NCBI RefSeq assembly: GCF_026625985.1
Contig: NZ_CP113116.1
Span: 2,294,001-2,358,000, forward strand
Length of the DNA: 64,000 nucleotides
Direction of reading: 5' to 3'
From: Mycobacterium sp. Aquia_213
GTDB lineage: Bacteria > Actinomycetota > Actinomycetes > Mycobacteriales > Mycobacteriaceae
A program made the translations under genes and the position numbers. This document shows, piece by piece, positions 33,397 to 42,503 of the stretch (position 1 is its first letter; each line of letters starts with the position of its first letter). The notes under the pieces are model-generated. The model had not been told where the DNA came from and ran no database searches. It saw nothing but the letters and a program-made list of their open reading frames with translations.

Positions 33397-34371
33397 GTGA
33401 CGATCGCGGTGACCGGTTCGATTGCGACCGATAATCTGATGCGTTTTCCCGGCCGGTTTTCCGAGCACCTGCTGGCCGAGCATCTGCAGAAGGTTTCGCT
33501 CAGCTTCCTGGTCGACGACCTGGTGATTCATCGTGGCGGCGTGGCGGGCAACATCGCCTTCGCCATCGGCGTGCTCGGCGGTGACGTCGCGCTAATCGGC
33601 GCGGCCGGCGACGACTTCGGCGAATACCGCGAATGGCTGGAGCGCCACGGCGTCAACTGCGAAAACGTGCTGATCTCCAAGACCGCGCACACCGCCCGGT
33701 TCACCTGCACCACCGACGAGGACATGGCCCAGATCGCGTCGTTCTACCCGGGCGCCATGTCGGAGGCCCGCAACATCAAGCTCGCCGACCTGGTGTCCTC
33801 GCTCGGCAAGCCCGACCTGGTGATCATCGGGGCGAACGACCCCGAGGCGATGGTCGTGCACACCGAAGAGGCCCGCAAGCTCGGCCTGCCCTTCGCCGCC
33901 GACCCGTCCCAGCAGTTGCCCCGTCTGTCCGGTGAGGAGATCGACAAGCTCGTCGACGGCGCGGAGTACCTGTTCAGCAACGACTACGAGTGGGAACTGA
34001 TCCAGTCAAAGACCGGCTGGTCGGAAGCCGACGTGCAGCAGAAGGTCGGCCTGCGGGTGACGACGCTGGGCGCCAAGGGTGTCGACATCGTCGACCGTGA
34101 CGGCACCACCGTCCACGTCGACGTGGTGCCCGAGCTCAGCCAGACCGACCCCACCGGTGTCGGCGACGCGTTCCGGGCCGGCTTCCTCACCGGGCGAAGC
34201 GCCGGGCTGAGCCTGGAGCGTGCGGCCCAGCTGGGCTCGCTGGTGGCGGTGCTGGTGCTGGAGTCGACCGGGACCCAGGAGTGGACCTGGGACAGCGATG
34301 TCGCCAAGACCCGGCTGGCGGATGCCTACGGCGACGAGGCCGCCGCCGAGATCGCCGCGGTGCTCGCCTAG
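33397..34371 (+). CDS. adoK: Adenosine kinase (PfkB family)
   Basis: 324 aa, GTG start, same length as M. tuberculosis Rv2202c. Phosphorylates adenosine to AMP in purine salvage; the mycobacterial enzyme resembles ribokinase more than human ADK. N-terminal VTGSIATDNLMRFPGRF, substrate motif HRGGVAGN, and C-terminal DPTGVGDAFRAGF with the catalytic Asp are visible. Confidence 0.96.
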   Translation: MTIAVTGSIATDNLMRFPGRFSEHLLAEHLQKVSLSFLVDDLVIHRGGVAGNIAFAIGVLGGDVALIGAAGDDFGEYREWLERHGVNCENVLISKTAHTARFTCTTDEDMAQIASFYPGAMSEARNIKLADLVSSLGKPDLVIIGANDPEAMVVHTEEARKLGLPFAADPSQQLPRLSGEEIDKLVDGAEYLFSNDYEWELIQSKTGWSEADVQQKVGLRVTTLGAKGVDIVDRDGTTVHVDVVPELSQTDPTGVGDAFRAGFLTGRSAGLSLERAAQLGSLVAVLVLESTGTQEWTWDSDVAKTRLADAYGDEAAAEIAAVLA

Positions 34372-34397
34372 CCGGGCAAATGCCTAGCCGGCGCCTT

Positions 34398-34452
34398 GAG
34401 TGTGAACCCACGGCGGCGAGTGTGCACCTATGGCGCCCACGTTTCACACTCG
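34398..34452. repeat. Intergenic GAGYGTGAA palindromic element, copy 2
   Basis: GAGTGTGAA (34398), GAGTGTGCA (34418) and the inverse TTTCACACTCG (34442-34452) between the convergent ends of adoK and asnB. Related in sequence and location type to 22706-22763. Confidence 0.5.
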
Positions 34453-34465
34453 ACCGAACCACACG

Positions 34466-36415
34466 CTAGAGCTGCACGGGGTACACCGGTTCGCTGATCT
34501 GGGGCACCACAGTGTGCTCGACGAAGATCGCGTGCCACAGCATGAAGATCAGCACCGTCCATAGCCGGCGGCTGTGATCGCTGACGCCGCTTCGGTGTTC
34601 GTCGAGCATCCGGCGGACGGCGGCGGTGTCGACGAGGTGGCCGGCCTGCGAGGCGTCCACCATCGCGTAGGCCCATTCCAGCAATTCGCCGGCGCGCAGC
34701 CAATGCCGGATGGGCACCGGGAATCCGAGCTTGGGCCGGTGCAGCACGTGGGCGGGGACGATGGGTTCCAACGCCCGGCGCAGCGCGTATTTCGTGGTCG
34801 TGCGGGTGATCTTCGCCTCGACGGGTAGCCGGGACGCGACGGCGAACACCTCCGGATCCAGGAACGGCACCCGAAGCTCCAGCGAGTTGGCCATCGTCAT
34901 CTTGTCGGCCTTGACCAGAATGTCGCCGCGCAGCCAGGTGAACAGGTCGACATGCTGCATCCGGGCCACCGGATCCCAGCCCGTCGATTCGGCGTACACC
35001 GGAGCCGTCACATCGGTATGCGTCCACTCCGCGCGGAACCCGGCCAGCACGTCGCGCAGCTGCGCATCCGAGAAGCTGCGGGCGTTGCCGTAGTAGCGCT
35101 CCTCAAGGGTCAGCGAACCACGATGCAGCAGGCTCTTGCCCCGCATGCCCTCCGGAAGTGGCTTGGAGACCTTGCCCATGGAACGTCGTAGCGGCCGCGG
35201 CAAATAGCCAAAGGGCTTCAGCGACAACGGCTCTCGGTAGATCGTGTAGCCGCCGAAGAGCTCGTCGGCACCCTCGCCGGAGAGCACCACCTTGACGTGC
35301 TTGCGGGCCTCGCGGGCGACGAAGAACAGCGGGACCAGCGCGGGGTCGGCAACCGGCTCGTCGAGGTACCAGACGATCTCGGGCAGGGCGGCGACGAACT
35401 CGCCCGCGCTGACCACCTTGGCGATGTGGCGGGCACCGATCGCCTCGGCCGAGGCCACCGCGACGTCGATCTCGGAGAATCCCTCGCGCTCGAATCCGGT
35501 GGTGAACGTGATCAGCCGGGGGTTGTGCCGGATCGCCAGCGCCGCGATCGCGGTGGAGTCGATGCCGCCGGACAGGAACGCGCCGACGGTCACGTCGGCC
35601 CGCATGTGCTTGGCCACCGAGTCCTCGAGCACCGCGGTGATCTCGTCATAGCGGGCCTGCTCGGTGTCGCGGGTCAACGGCACCGCGGCGAACCGCGGCA
35701 CGAAATACCGGGTGACCTGCGGCGGTGACCCGGGCCGGATGCGGGCGTAGCAGCCCGATTCAAGCCGGCGCACCCCGCGGTGCAGCGTCTCGGGCTCGGG
35801 CACGTACTGCAGCACCGTGTAGTGCTGGATGGCCCGGGTGTCGATCGCGGTGTCGAACCCCACCAGATCGACGAGATCGAGCAGGCATTTCTTCTCGCTG
35901 GCCACCGCCGTGCCGCCGGCGCCGGTCGCCATGAACAGCGGCTTGATACCGAAAGGGTCACGGGCGCAGAACAATTCGCGGGTGACGGTGTCCCACAGTG
36001 CGAAGGCGAACATGCCGCGCAGCCGCGTCAACACCTCGGCGCCCCAGTGGTGGTAGCCGGCGACGATGGCCTCGCCGTCACCGTCGGTGGCGAACGCGGC
36101 GCCGTGCTGGGCGGTCAGTTCGTCGCGCAGCTCGAGGTAGTTGTAGATCTCGCCGTTGAACACCAGGACGTAGCGGTCCGGCGCCTCGGGCGGACCCCAG
36201 CGCAGCGGCTGATGCGAATGCGCGATGTCGATGAAGGACAGCCGGTTGAAGCCGAACACCACCGCGCCGTCGGCGTCCGGGTCGAACAACCCGCCGGGCT
36301 CGTCGGGCCCGCGGTGCCGCATCAGGCGCAACGAGCGGGCGATCGCGCCGTCCGCCCGGGCCGCGTCCGTCTCGACGCCGCCCGGGTCGGCGACAAAGGC
36401 CAGCAGTCCACACAC
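34466..36415 (-). CDS. asnB: Asparagine synthetase (glutamine-hydrolysing)
   Basis: 649 aa from GTG 36415 so that Cys2 is the glutaminase nucleophile (CGLLAF); the longer ORF start is rejected. The class II glutamine amidotransferase domain (1-210, NGEIYNY) is followed by the synthetase domain with PP-loop SGGIDST and GEGADELFGGY. In mycobacteria the ortholog Rv2201 is essential and homologous proteins amidate meso-DAP in some bacteria, so cell-wall amidation is an alternative role. Confidence 0.95.
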   Translation of the reverse strand: MCGLLAFVADPGGVETDAARADGAIARSLRLMRHRGPDEPGGLFDPDADGAVVFGFNRLSFIDIAHSHQPLRWGPPEAPDRYVLVFNGEIYNYLELRDELTAQHGAAFATDGDGEAIVAGYHHWGAEVLTRLRGMFAFALWDTVTRELFCARDPFGIKPLFMATGAGGTAVASEKKCLLDLVDLVGFDTAIDTRAIQHYTVLQYVPEPETLHRGVRRLESGCYARIRPGSPPQVTRYFVPRFAAVPLTRDTEQARYDEITAVLEDSVAKHMRADVTVGAFLSGGIDSTAIAALAIRHNPRLITFTTGFEREGFSEIDVAVASAEAIGARHIAKVVSAGEFVAALPEIVWYLDEPVADPALVPLFFVAREARKHVKVVLSGEGADELFGGYTIYREPLSLKPFGYLPRPLRRSMGKVSKPLPEGMRGKSLLHRGSLTLEERYYGNARSFSDAQLRDVLAGFRAEWTHTDVTAPVYAESTGWDPVARMQHVDLFTWLRGDILVKADKMTMANSLELRVPFLDPEVFAVASRLPVEAKITRTTTKYALRRALEPIVPAHVLHRPKLGFPVPIRHWLRAGELLEWAYAMVDASQAGHLVDTAAVRRMLDEHRSGVSDHSRRLWTVLIFMLWHAIFVEHTVVPQISEPVYPVQL

Positions 36416-36569
36416 GGCGCCCCAGTATGCCGCACTTCGGCGATGCTTGGGGGCGCCGCACCGGGCCGGTCGCGACGACGCGGCGGCCGACCCGTCGGGG
36501 TTTAGTCGCCGGGCTGAGCGGCGTGGTCTACGCTGCGTAGTATTCGACATTCGAGCAGGAGGCGCCAAC

Positions 36570-37670
36570 GTGACACCCGGCGGGCAGTTCCGTTCGCAGC
36601 GTTTGTCGCAGGCCATATTTCAGCGCCGTTCGCCAGACGCACCCAGGGGTCTTTCCCGTCGTCTTCGACCGCTGGCGCTGGCGGGGACGCTGGGACTACT
36701 GGCGGTCACCCTCAGCGGATGTAGCTGGCAGACGGTGTTTGCTCTGGGCTGGCCCGAGGGCATCACGCCGCAGGCCCACCTGAACCGGGAGCTGTGGATC
36801 GGCGCGGTGATCGCTTCGCTGGTCGTCGGGGTCATCGTGTGGGGCCTGATCTTCTGGTCGGCGGCGTTCCACCGGAAGAAGGCAACGGACACCGAACTGC
36901 CCCGCCAGTTCGGCTACAACATGCCGCTCGAGCTGGTGCTGACGGTGACGCCATTCCTGATCATCTCGGTGCTCTTCTACTTCACCGTCGTGGTGCAGGA
37001 GCGGATGCTGCACCTGGACAAGAACCCCGAGGTTGTGATCGACGTCACGGCCTTCCAGTGGAATTGGAAGTTCGGCTATCAGCGCGTCAACTTCAAGGAC
37101 GGCACGCTGAGCTACGACGGCGCGGATGAGGCCCGCAAGAAGGCGATGGTCTCCAAGCCCGAGGGCAAGGACGAGCACGGCGAGGAGCGCGTCGGGCCGG
37201 TGCACGGGATCAACACCGAGGACCGGACCTACCTGAACTTCGACAAGGTCGAAACCCTTGGCACCCCCCAAGAAATTCCGGTGCTGGTGCTGCCGGCTGG
37301 CAAGCGCATCGAATTCGTACTGAATTCAGCCGATGTCATCCACGCTTTCTGGGTGCCGGAATTCCTCTTCAAGCGCGACGTGATGGCGTATCCCAAGCAA
37401 AACAACTCGGTCAACGTGTTCCAGGTCGAAGAGATCACCAAGACCGGGGCGTTTGTCGGCCACTGCGCGGAGATGTGCGGCACGTATCACTCGATGATGA
37501 ACTTCGAGGTCCGAGTCGTTGAGCCCAACGACTTCAAGGCTTATTTGCAGCAACGGGTCGACGGAAAGACGAACGCCCAAGCGTTGCAGGCGATCGCCCA
37601 GTCTCCGTTAGCGGTGACCACTCATCCGTTTGACACTCGCCGCGGCGAACTGACCCAACCAGTAGGTTAG
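36570..37670 (+). CDS. ctaC: Cytochrome c oxidase subunit II
   Basis: 366 aa, GTG with AGGAGG. A Sec/lipoprotein signal with lipobox LSGC (Cys near 49) is followed by two TM helices and the periplasmic CuA domain. CuA ligands are in HCAEMCGTYHSMM, with an earlier His in IHAFWVPEF. Subunit of the aa3 oxidase that forms a supercomplex with the bcc complex encoded at 40.9-44.5 kb. First of ctaC-ctaF-mmpS3-Rv2197c. Ortholog of Rv2200c. Confidence 0.96.
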   Translation: MTPGGQFRSQRLSQAIFQRRSPDAPRGLSRRLRPLALAGTLGLLAVTLSGCSWQTVFALGWPEGITPQAHLNRELWIGAVIASLVVGVIVWGLIFWSAAFHRKKATDTELPRQFGYNMPLELVLTVTPFLIISVLFYFTVVVQERMLHLDKNPEVVIDVTAFQWNWKFGYQRVNFKDGTLSYDGADEARKKAMVSKPEGKDEHGEERVGPVHGINTEDRTYLNFDKVETLGTPQEIPVLVLPAGKRIEFVLNSADVIHAFWVPEFLFKRDVMAYPKQNNSVNVFQVEEITKTGAFVGHCAEMCGTYHSMMNFEVRVVEPNDFKAYLQQRVDGKTNAQALQAIAQSPLAVTTHPFDTRRGELTQPVG

Positions 37671-37678
37671 GAGACGCA

Positions 37679-38098
37679 ATGCACATCGAAGCGAGGCTGT
37701 TCGAATTCTGCGCCGCGTTCTTCGTCTTCTGCGCGGTGCTCTACGGCGTGCTGACCGCGCTGTACGCCACCGGCGGCGAGGAGTGGGCCGGCACCACCGC
37801 GTTGGCGCTGACCGGCGGTTTGGCGTTGATCACCGCCACCTTCTTCCGGTTCGTGGCCCGTCGCCTCGACACCCGGCCCGAGGACTACGAGGGCGCTGAA
37901 ATCAGCGACGGTGCAGGGGAATTGGGATTCTTCGCCCCGCACAGCTGGTGGCCCCTGCTGCTCGCGTTGTCGGGCTCGGTGGCCGCGGTCGGTATCGCGC
38001 TGTGGTTGCCCTGGCTGATCGTTGCCGGTGTTGTGTTCATCCTTTCTTCGGCCGCCGGATTGGTCTTTGAGTACTACGTGGGCCCCGAGAAGCACTGA
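37679..38098 (+). CDS. ctaF: Cytochrome c oxidase subunit IV (actinobacterial CtaF)
   Basis: 139 aa, ATG 8 nt after ctaC. Four hydrophobic helices (about 10-30, 38-60, 88-108 and 112-132). Starts MHIEARLFEFCAAFFVF, the typical actinobacterial subunit IV. Structural subunit of the aa3 oxidase. Ortholog of Rv2199c. Confidence 0.94.
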   Translation: MHIEARLFEFCAAFFVFCAVLYGVLTALYATGGEEWAGTTALALTGGLALITATFFRFVARRLDTRPEDYEGAEISDGAGELGFFAPHSWWPLLLALSGSVAAVGIALWLPWLIVAGVVFILSSAAGLVFEYYVGPEKH

Positions 38099-38280
38099 TT
38101 TGCGTCTCAAAGGTAACAATCCGGGCATCAGTTGAGCCGTCGCCCGTTTGCCAAGACTTCTTTGCGCTACTCGGTTCGGTAGGGTTTGCGCAGGCACATG
38201 AGAATCTCTCGAGCGAGCGCGACACGAGGTACCCCTGAAGCCCCGTGCGCAGGTGATGCAGTTGGGCAGGGCAGGTAGAC

Positions 38281-39240
38281 ATGAGCGGGCCGAAACCCCC
38301 GGGATGGGAACCCGACGAATCCGATTCCGCCAGTGAGCTCGAGCACGAACCGAATTCCGGCAGCGAGCCCGGCGACGAATTCGACGAGCACGACGACGAA
38401 TTGCAGGCCGGTCGGGAACTCGAACCCTTCGGCGACAGCGGCGCAATACCGGCGGCAGACCGGACCGGCGAGACGGACGCATATTCGCGTGCGTACTCGG
38501 CCCCGGAGTCCGAGCATTTCCTCAGCGGCCCGTATGTGCCGGCCGATCTGGGGCTCTACGACTACGAGAGCTACGACGACTCATCCGACGACGACGATGA
38601 CGACGACGGCACCCCACGCTGGCCGTGGGTGGTCGGCGTGGCCGCCATCGTGGCCGCGATCGCGCTGGTGGTCTCGGTGTCACTGCTGTTCGCGCGCACC
38701 GATACCAATCAACTTGCCAACCCGGGCACCAGCACCTCGTCCACCGCGCCGGTGCAGGACGAAATCACCACGACCAAGCCGCCACCCCCGCCGCCCACCA
38801 CCGAACCGCCGCCGCCGCCCCCGACAGCTACGGAGACCCAGACTGTGACGGTGACGCCACCGCCTCCTCCGCCGCCGCCGCCACCCGCACCGACCACCGC
38901 GCCGCCGGCCAGCACGTCGGCAACCGCGGCCCCGCCTCCGCCGCCACCGCCGCCGACGACACCGGCCGGTCCACGCCAGGTCACCTATTCGGTGACCGGC
39001 ACCAAAGCGCCGGGCGACATCATCTCGGTGACCTACGTCGACGCATCCGGCCGCTCACGCACCCAGCACAACGTGTACATCCCCTGGTCGATGACGGTCA
39101 CTCCGATCTCGCAATCCGACGTCGGCTCCGTCCAGGCGTCCAGTCTTTTCCGGGTCAGCAGGCTCAATTGCTCGATCACCACCAGCGACGGGACGGTGCT
39201 GTCGTCGAACAACACCGACCAACCGCAGACGAGTTGCTGA
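38281..39240 (+). CDS. mmpS3: MmpS3-like membrane protein
   Basis: 319 aa. Acidic disordered N-terminus (about 1-110, with DDDDDDD), one TM helix (about 116-138), a long Pro/Thr linker (PPPPP tracts, about 160-235), and a C-terminal MmpS domain (about 240-319) with TYSVTGTKAPGDIISVTYVD and a likely disulfide. M. tuberculosis MmpS3 (Rv2198c) is at the same place; it lacks a partner MmpL here too. Its stop overlaps the next start (TGATG). Confidence 0.93.
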   Translation: MSGPKPPGWEPDESDSASELEHEPNSGSEPGDEFDEHDDELQAGRELEPFGDSGAIPAADRTGETDAYSRAYSAPESEHFLSGPYVPADLGLYDYESYDDSSDDDDDDDGTPRWPWVVGVAAIVAAIALVVSVSLLFARTDTNQLANPGTSTSSTAPVQDEITTTKPPPPPPTTEPPPPPPTATETQTVTVTPPPPPPPPPPAPTTAPPASTSATAAPPPPPPPPTTPAGPRQVTYSVTGTKAPGDIISVTYVDASGRSRTQHNVYIPWSMTVTPISQSDVGSVQASSLFRVSRLNCSITTSDGTVLSSNNTDQPQTSC

Positions 39241-39872
39241 TGGTCAGCAGATACTCCGCGTATCGACGCGGGTCCGACACCGTGCCGCCGGATGTCATCG
39301 ATCGACTCCTGCTGGGCGCGTGCGCCGCGATCTGGCTGCTGCTGCTGGGCGTCAGCGTCGCCGCTGCCGTCGCGCTGGCCGACCTGGGCCGGGGCTTCCA
39401 CAGCGCGGCCACCAACACGCACAGCACGCCGTGGGTGTTGTACGCCGTCATCATCGTGTCCGCGTTGATCATCGCCGGGGCCGTCCCGGTGCTGCTGCGG
39501 GCCCGCCGGATGACCAAGGCCGAACCTCCGGTGGTCCGCTCGACGGCCCTGCAGGGACGTGCACCGACCCGGCAGTCCGCCACCCGCACCGTGGTCGAGC
39601 GGGTGCGTCCGCAGCGTGCCCAGGCAGCCGGGGCGGCCGGGGAGTGGTCCGGTGAGGCCGTGGACCGAATCTGGCTGCGCGGCACCGTCGTCTTGACCGG
39701 CACGATGGGCATCGCGCTGATCGCCGTTGCCGCCGCGACCTACTCGATGGCCGTCGGGCATGACGGCCCGTCCTGGGTCGGCTACGGGCTGGCCGGGGCC
39801 GTCACCGCGGCGATGCCGGCGGTCGAATGGCTCTTTGTGCGGCAGCTACGCCGCGAGGTCGCCGCGAGCTGA
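39240..39872 (+). CDS. Membrane protein, Rv2197c ortholog
   Basis: 210 aa, ATG overlapping the mmpS3 stop by one base. DUF2561-like layout: two TM helices (about 25-47 and 62-82), a basic loop, then two more (about 145-168 and 174-195). No catalytic motif. Conserved downstream of mmpS3 in mycobacteria; function unknown, but co-translation with mmpS3 suggests a linked envelope role. Confidence 0.88.
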   Translation: MVSRYSAYRRGSDTVPPDVIDRLLLGACAAIWLLLLGVSVAAAVALADLGRGFHSAATNTHSTPWVLYAVIIVSALIIAGAVPVLLRARRMTKAEPPVVRSTALQGRAPTRQSATRTVVERVRPQRAQAAGAAGEWSGEAVDRIWLRGTVVLTGTMGIALIAVAAATYSMAVGHDGPSWVGYGLAGAVTAAMPAVEWLFVRQLRREVAAS

Positions 39873-39899
39873 GCCAGGGCCCGCTGGCGCCCGCCGCCG

Positions 39900-40136
39900 T
39901 CACGACGCCTTGGCGTACCTGCGGACCAACTCGTGCTCCCGGAACGTGCTGGTGTGCTGCAGGCCGCCGTCGTCACGGCAGAAAAAGGTCCATCTGCCCG
40001 GGCTTTTCTGCGGGGCGCCGATCATTTTGACCGTGTAGCGCTGAGTGGTGGGGAGCATCGTGCCGATGATGTCACCGACCCGAATCTTGGAGGGATGAAT
40101 CTCGGGTGCGTCGGTCCAGTCTTGTATCGCCATCAT
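39900..40136 (-). CDS. Small conserved hypothetical protein
   Basis: 78 aa, ATG (40136, or the next codon 40133), GGGATGG upstream. Soluble beta-rich sequence with IRVGDIIGTMLPTTQRYTV then WTFFCRDDGGLQ. Composition and codon use look real. Family not recognised. Convergent with Rv2197c. Confidence 0.6.
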   Translation of the reverse strand: MMAIQDWTDAPEIHPSKIRVGDIIGTMLPTTQRYTVKMIGAPQKSPGRWTFFCRDDGGLQHTSTFREHELVRRYAKAS

Positions 40137-40409
40137 TTGGCCATCCCCACTTCCGTTGCCCTAAGACTACGTGGAATACCGCGATCCGCGTGCGTTACCG
40201 ACGTGCGTTACCGATAGGCGGCTCGTACCGGCCTACCGGTGGCGTAGCGTCACGCGTGAGTTTTGTTTTCGTTGTCAGCGGGTGCACACCCCCATCGGCG
40301 CGGATGACACCTACTCCGCCGCCCCGCAGCCGTGCGGGCGATGCCGATAGCGAAGGGAACCGCCCGTGAGTCGGGTAGCCGTCACCATCGCGGGCCAGCG
40401 ACATCCGCG
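40137..40409. promoter_or_regulatory. Intergenic region with a 13-bp tandem repeat
   Basis: 273 bp between divergent small genes. CGTGCGTTACCGA occurs twice head to tail at 40189-40201 and 40202-40214. CCTACCGGTGG is nearby. A regulator site is possible; nothing else stands out. Confidence 0.3.
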
Positions 40410-40850
40410 ATGACCCGTCCGTTCGGCGGTCGGGGCCGACCCAATCCCGTCCGGGTGTCGTTGGCTCGTGAGCTTGGCCGCGTCATCGACGGCGCGTGGT
40501 GGCCCCGCGCGGACCGCATCACCAACGAGTTGCCGGACCTGGTCGCAGCCCTGACTCCCAGGCTGGGAGACATCACGTCGATCAACGTCAATTGGCAACC
40601 GCTCCAACGACCGCCCGACATCAATTGGCCGGGATGGGAACAGAAGCGCCACCACATAATGACCATCAGCGGCGGAGATGCTCACGTCAACCTGCTGGTC
40701 ATCCCGTACGCGACCTACAGTCCGCTCGCGATGATGGTGCTGCGCTGCGCGGCCAACCTGCCGGTGGCTCCCGCCGACCGCGAGAAGTCCACGTTTACGA
40801 CCGCGGGCTCGATCCTGCGGGCCGCCGAACAGCAGCGCACCGCCAGCTGA
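40410..40850 (+). CDS. DUF5994 family protein
   Basis: 146 aa from ATG 40410; the longer ORF adds a low-complexity leader. The family motif is clear: VSLARELGRVIDGAWWPRAD then TNELPDLVAALTPRLGDI. Soluble, no known activity; several paralogs exist in mycobacteria. Convergent with qcrB, 6 bp apart. Confidence 0.85.
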   Translation: MTRPFGGRGRPNPVRVSLARELGRVIDGAWWPRADRITNELPDLVAALTPRLGDITSINVNWQPLQRPPDINWPGWEQKRHHIMTISGGDAHVNLLVIPYATYSPLAMMVLRCAANLPVAPADREKSTFTTAGSILRAAEQQRTAS

Positions 40851-40856
40851 CGCCGG

Positions 40857-42503
40857 CTAGTGCTCGCCGTTCGTCGAGCCGTTGGTGTCCTGGCGTTCCC
40901 GCAGCGCGGTCAGCGCGCGTTGCTCGGAGGCGTGGGCCGCCTCGCGCAACGCCGCATCCTCGGACGGCGGATCGGCGAACAAGAAGCTGCCGCTGCCCGG
41001 CGTACCGGCCGAGCCCAGCTTGTTCATCTTGTTGGGCACCGGCGCCCCCTGGTACTCCAGCGGGAGCGGGTGGCCGTGATCGTCGACCGGGCCGAGCGGC
41101 TGGTGCAGCTCGATGTAGGCACCGTGCGGCAGCCGCTTGATGATGCCGGTCTCGACGCCGTGCTCGAGCAGCGCGCGGTCGCTGCGTTGCAGCCCAACGC
41201 ACCACCGATAGGTGATGAAGAAGATGAACGGCGGCAGGATCACCATGCCGATGCGCCCGATCCACGTCGTCGCGTTCAGCGAGATGTGGAACGTGAACGC
41301 GATGATGTCGTTCATCGCGCACAGCGTCAGCAGCATGTAGAAGGCGATCGCCATCGCCCCGATCGAGGTGCGCACCGGGACGTCGCGCGGCCGCTGCAGC
41401 AGGTTGTGGTGGGCCTTGTCGCCGCTGAACCGCTTCTCCAGGAACGGGTAGACGACCAGCAGGCCGAAAACCACGCCCATGAGAATTGCGACCCAGACCA
41501 CGGCGGGAATGGTGTGGTGCCAGAAGTAGAACTCCCACGGCGGCCAGATACGGGCCAAGCCCTCCGTCCACATCATGTAGAAGTCGGGCTGCGAGCCCGC
41601 CGACACCTGAGATGGCTTGTAGGGACCCAGGTTCCAGATCGGGTTGATCTGCAGCAGGCCGCCCATCAGGCCCAGCACACCGACGATGGCGGCGAAGAAT
41701 GCGCCGGACTTGACCGCGAAGATCGGCATCACGCGCACGCCGACGACGTTGTGCTCGGTGCGTCCCGGGCCGGGGAACTGGGTGTGCTTCTGGAACCACA
41801 CCATGGCCAGGTGCATCCCGATCAGCGCCAGGATGATGCCCGGAATCAACAGAATGTGTAGTGCATACATCCGGGGAATCAGGATGGTTCCGGGGAAGTC
41901 ACCGCCGAATAGTGCCCAGTGCAGCCAGGTCCCGATCACCGGCATGCCCAGCGTGATCGACGAGAGCGCGGCCCGCAGGCCGATACCGGACAGCAGGTCG
42001 TCGGGCAGCGAGTAGCCGAAGTAGCCCTCGAACATGGACAGGATCAGCAGCAGCGAGCCGATCACCCAGTTCGCCTCGCGCGGCCGCCGGAACGCGCCCG
42101 TGAAGAAGATGCGCGCCAGGTGCACCATGATCGACGCGGAGAACATCAACGCCGCCCAGTGGTGGATCTGGCGGACGAACAGGCCGCCGCGGACCTCGAA
42201 GGAGATATCGAGGGCCGACTGGTAGGCCCGCGACATCTCGACGCCGCGCAGCGGCTGGTAGACGCCGTTGTAGGTGACGTCGACCATCGACGGGTCGAAG
42301 AACAGCGTCAGGTACACGCCGGTGATCAGCAGCACGAAGAAGCTGTACATCGCGATCTCACCGAGCAGGAACGACCAATGCGTCGGGAAGACCTTGTTGA
42401 GCTGTCTGCGGACCGCCGCCGACGGGTGATACCGGCTGTCGATGTCCTCGCCCTGGCTGGCCAGGACGTCACCGATCTTCGGGGGACTCAGTTTCGGACT
42501 CAT
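40857..42503 (-). CDS. qcrB: Cytochrome bc1 complex cytochrome b subunit
   Basis: 548 aa, ATG overlapping the qcrA stop (ATGA). Menaquinol oxidation in the bcc complex; target of Q203/telacebec in M. tuberculosis. The N-terminal eight-helix core carries paired heme-b His residues (for example QIHHWAALMF), and PPWEFYFWH contains the PEWY-like motif (actinobacterial PPW). A mycobacterial C-terminal cytoplasmic extension of about 100 residues is present. Ortholog of Rv2196. Confidence 0.97.
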   Translation of the reverse strand: MSPKLSPPKIGDVLASQGEDIDSRYHPSAAVRRQLNKVFPTHWSFLLGEIAMYSFFVLLITGVYLTLFFDPSMVDVTYNGVYQPLRGVEMSRAYQSALDISFEVRGGLFVRQIHHWAALMFSASIMVHLARIFFTGAFRRPREANWVIGSLLLILSMFEGYFGYSLPDDLLSGIGLRAALSSITLGMPVIGTWLHWALFGGDFPGTILIPRMYALHILLIPGIILALIGMHLAMVWFQKHTQFPGPGRTEHNVVGVRVMPIFAVKSGAFFAAIVGVLGLMGGLLQINPIWNLGPYKPSQVSAGSQPDFYMMWTEGLARIWPPWEFYFWHHTIPAVVWVAILMGVVFGLLVVYPFLEKRFSGDKAHHNLLQRPRDVPVRTSIGAMAIAFYMLLTLCAMNDIIAFTFHISLNATTWIGRIGMVILPPFIFFITYRWCVGLQRSDRALLEHGVETGIIKRLPHGAYIELHQPLGPVDDHGHPLPLEYQGAPVPNKMNKLGSAGTPGSGSFLFADPPSEDAALREAAHASEQRALTALRERQDTNGSTNGEH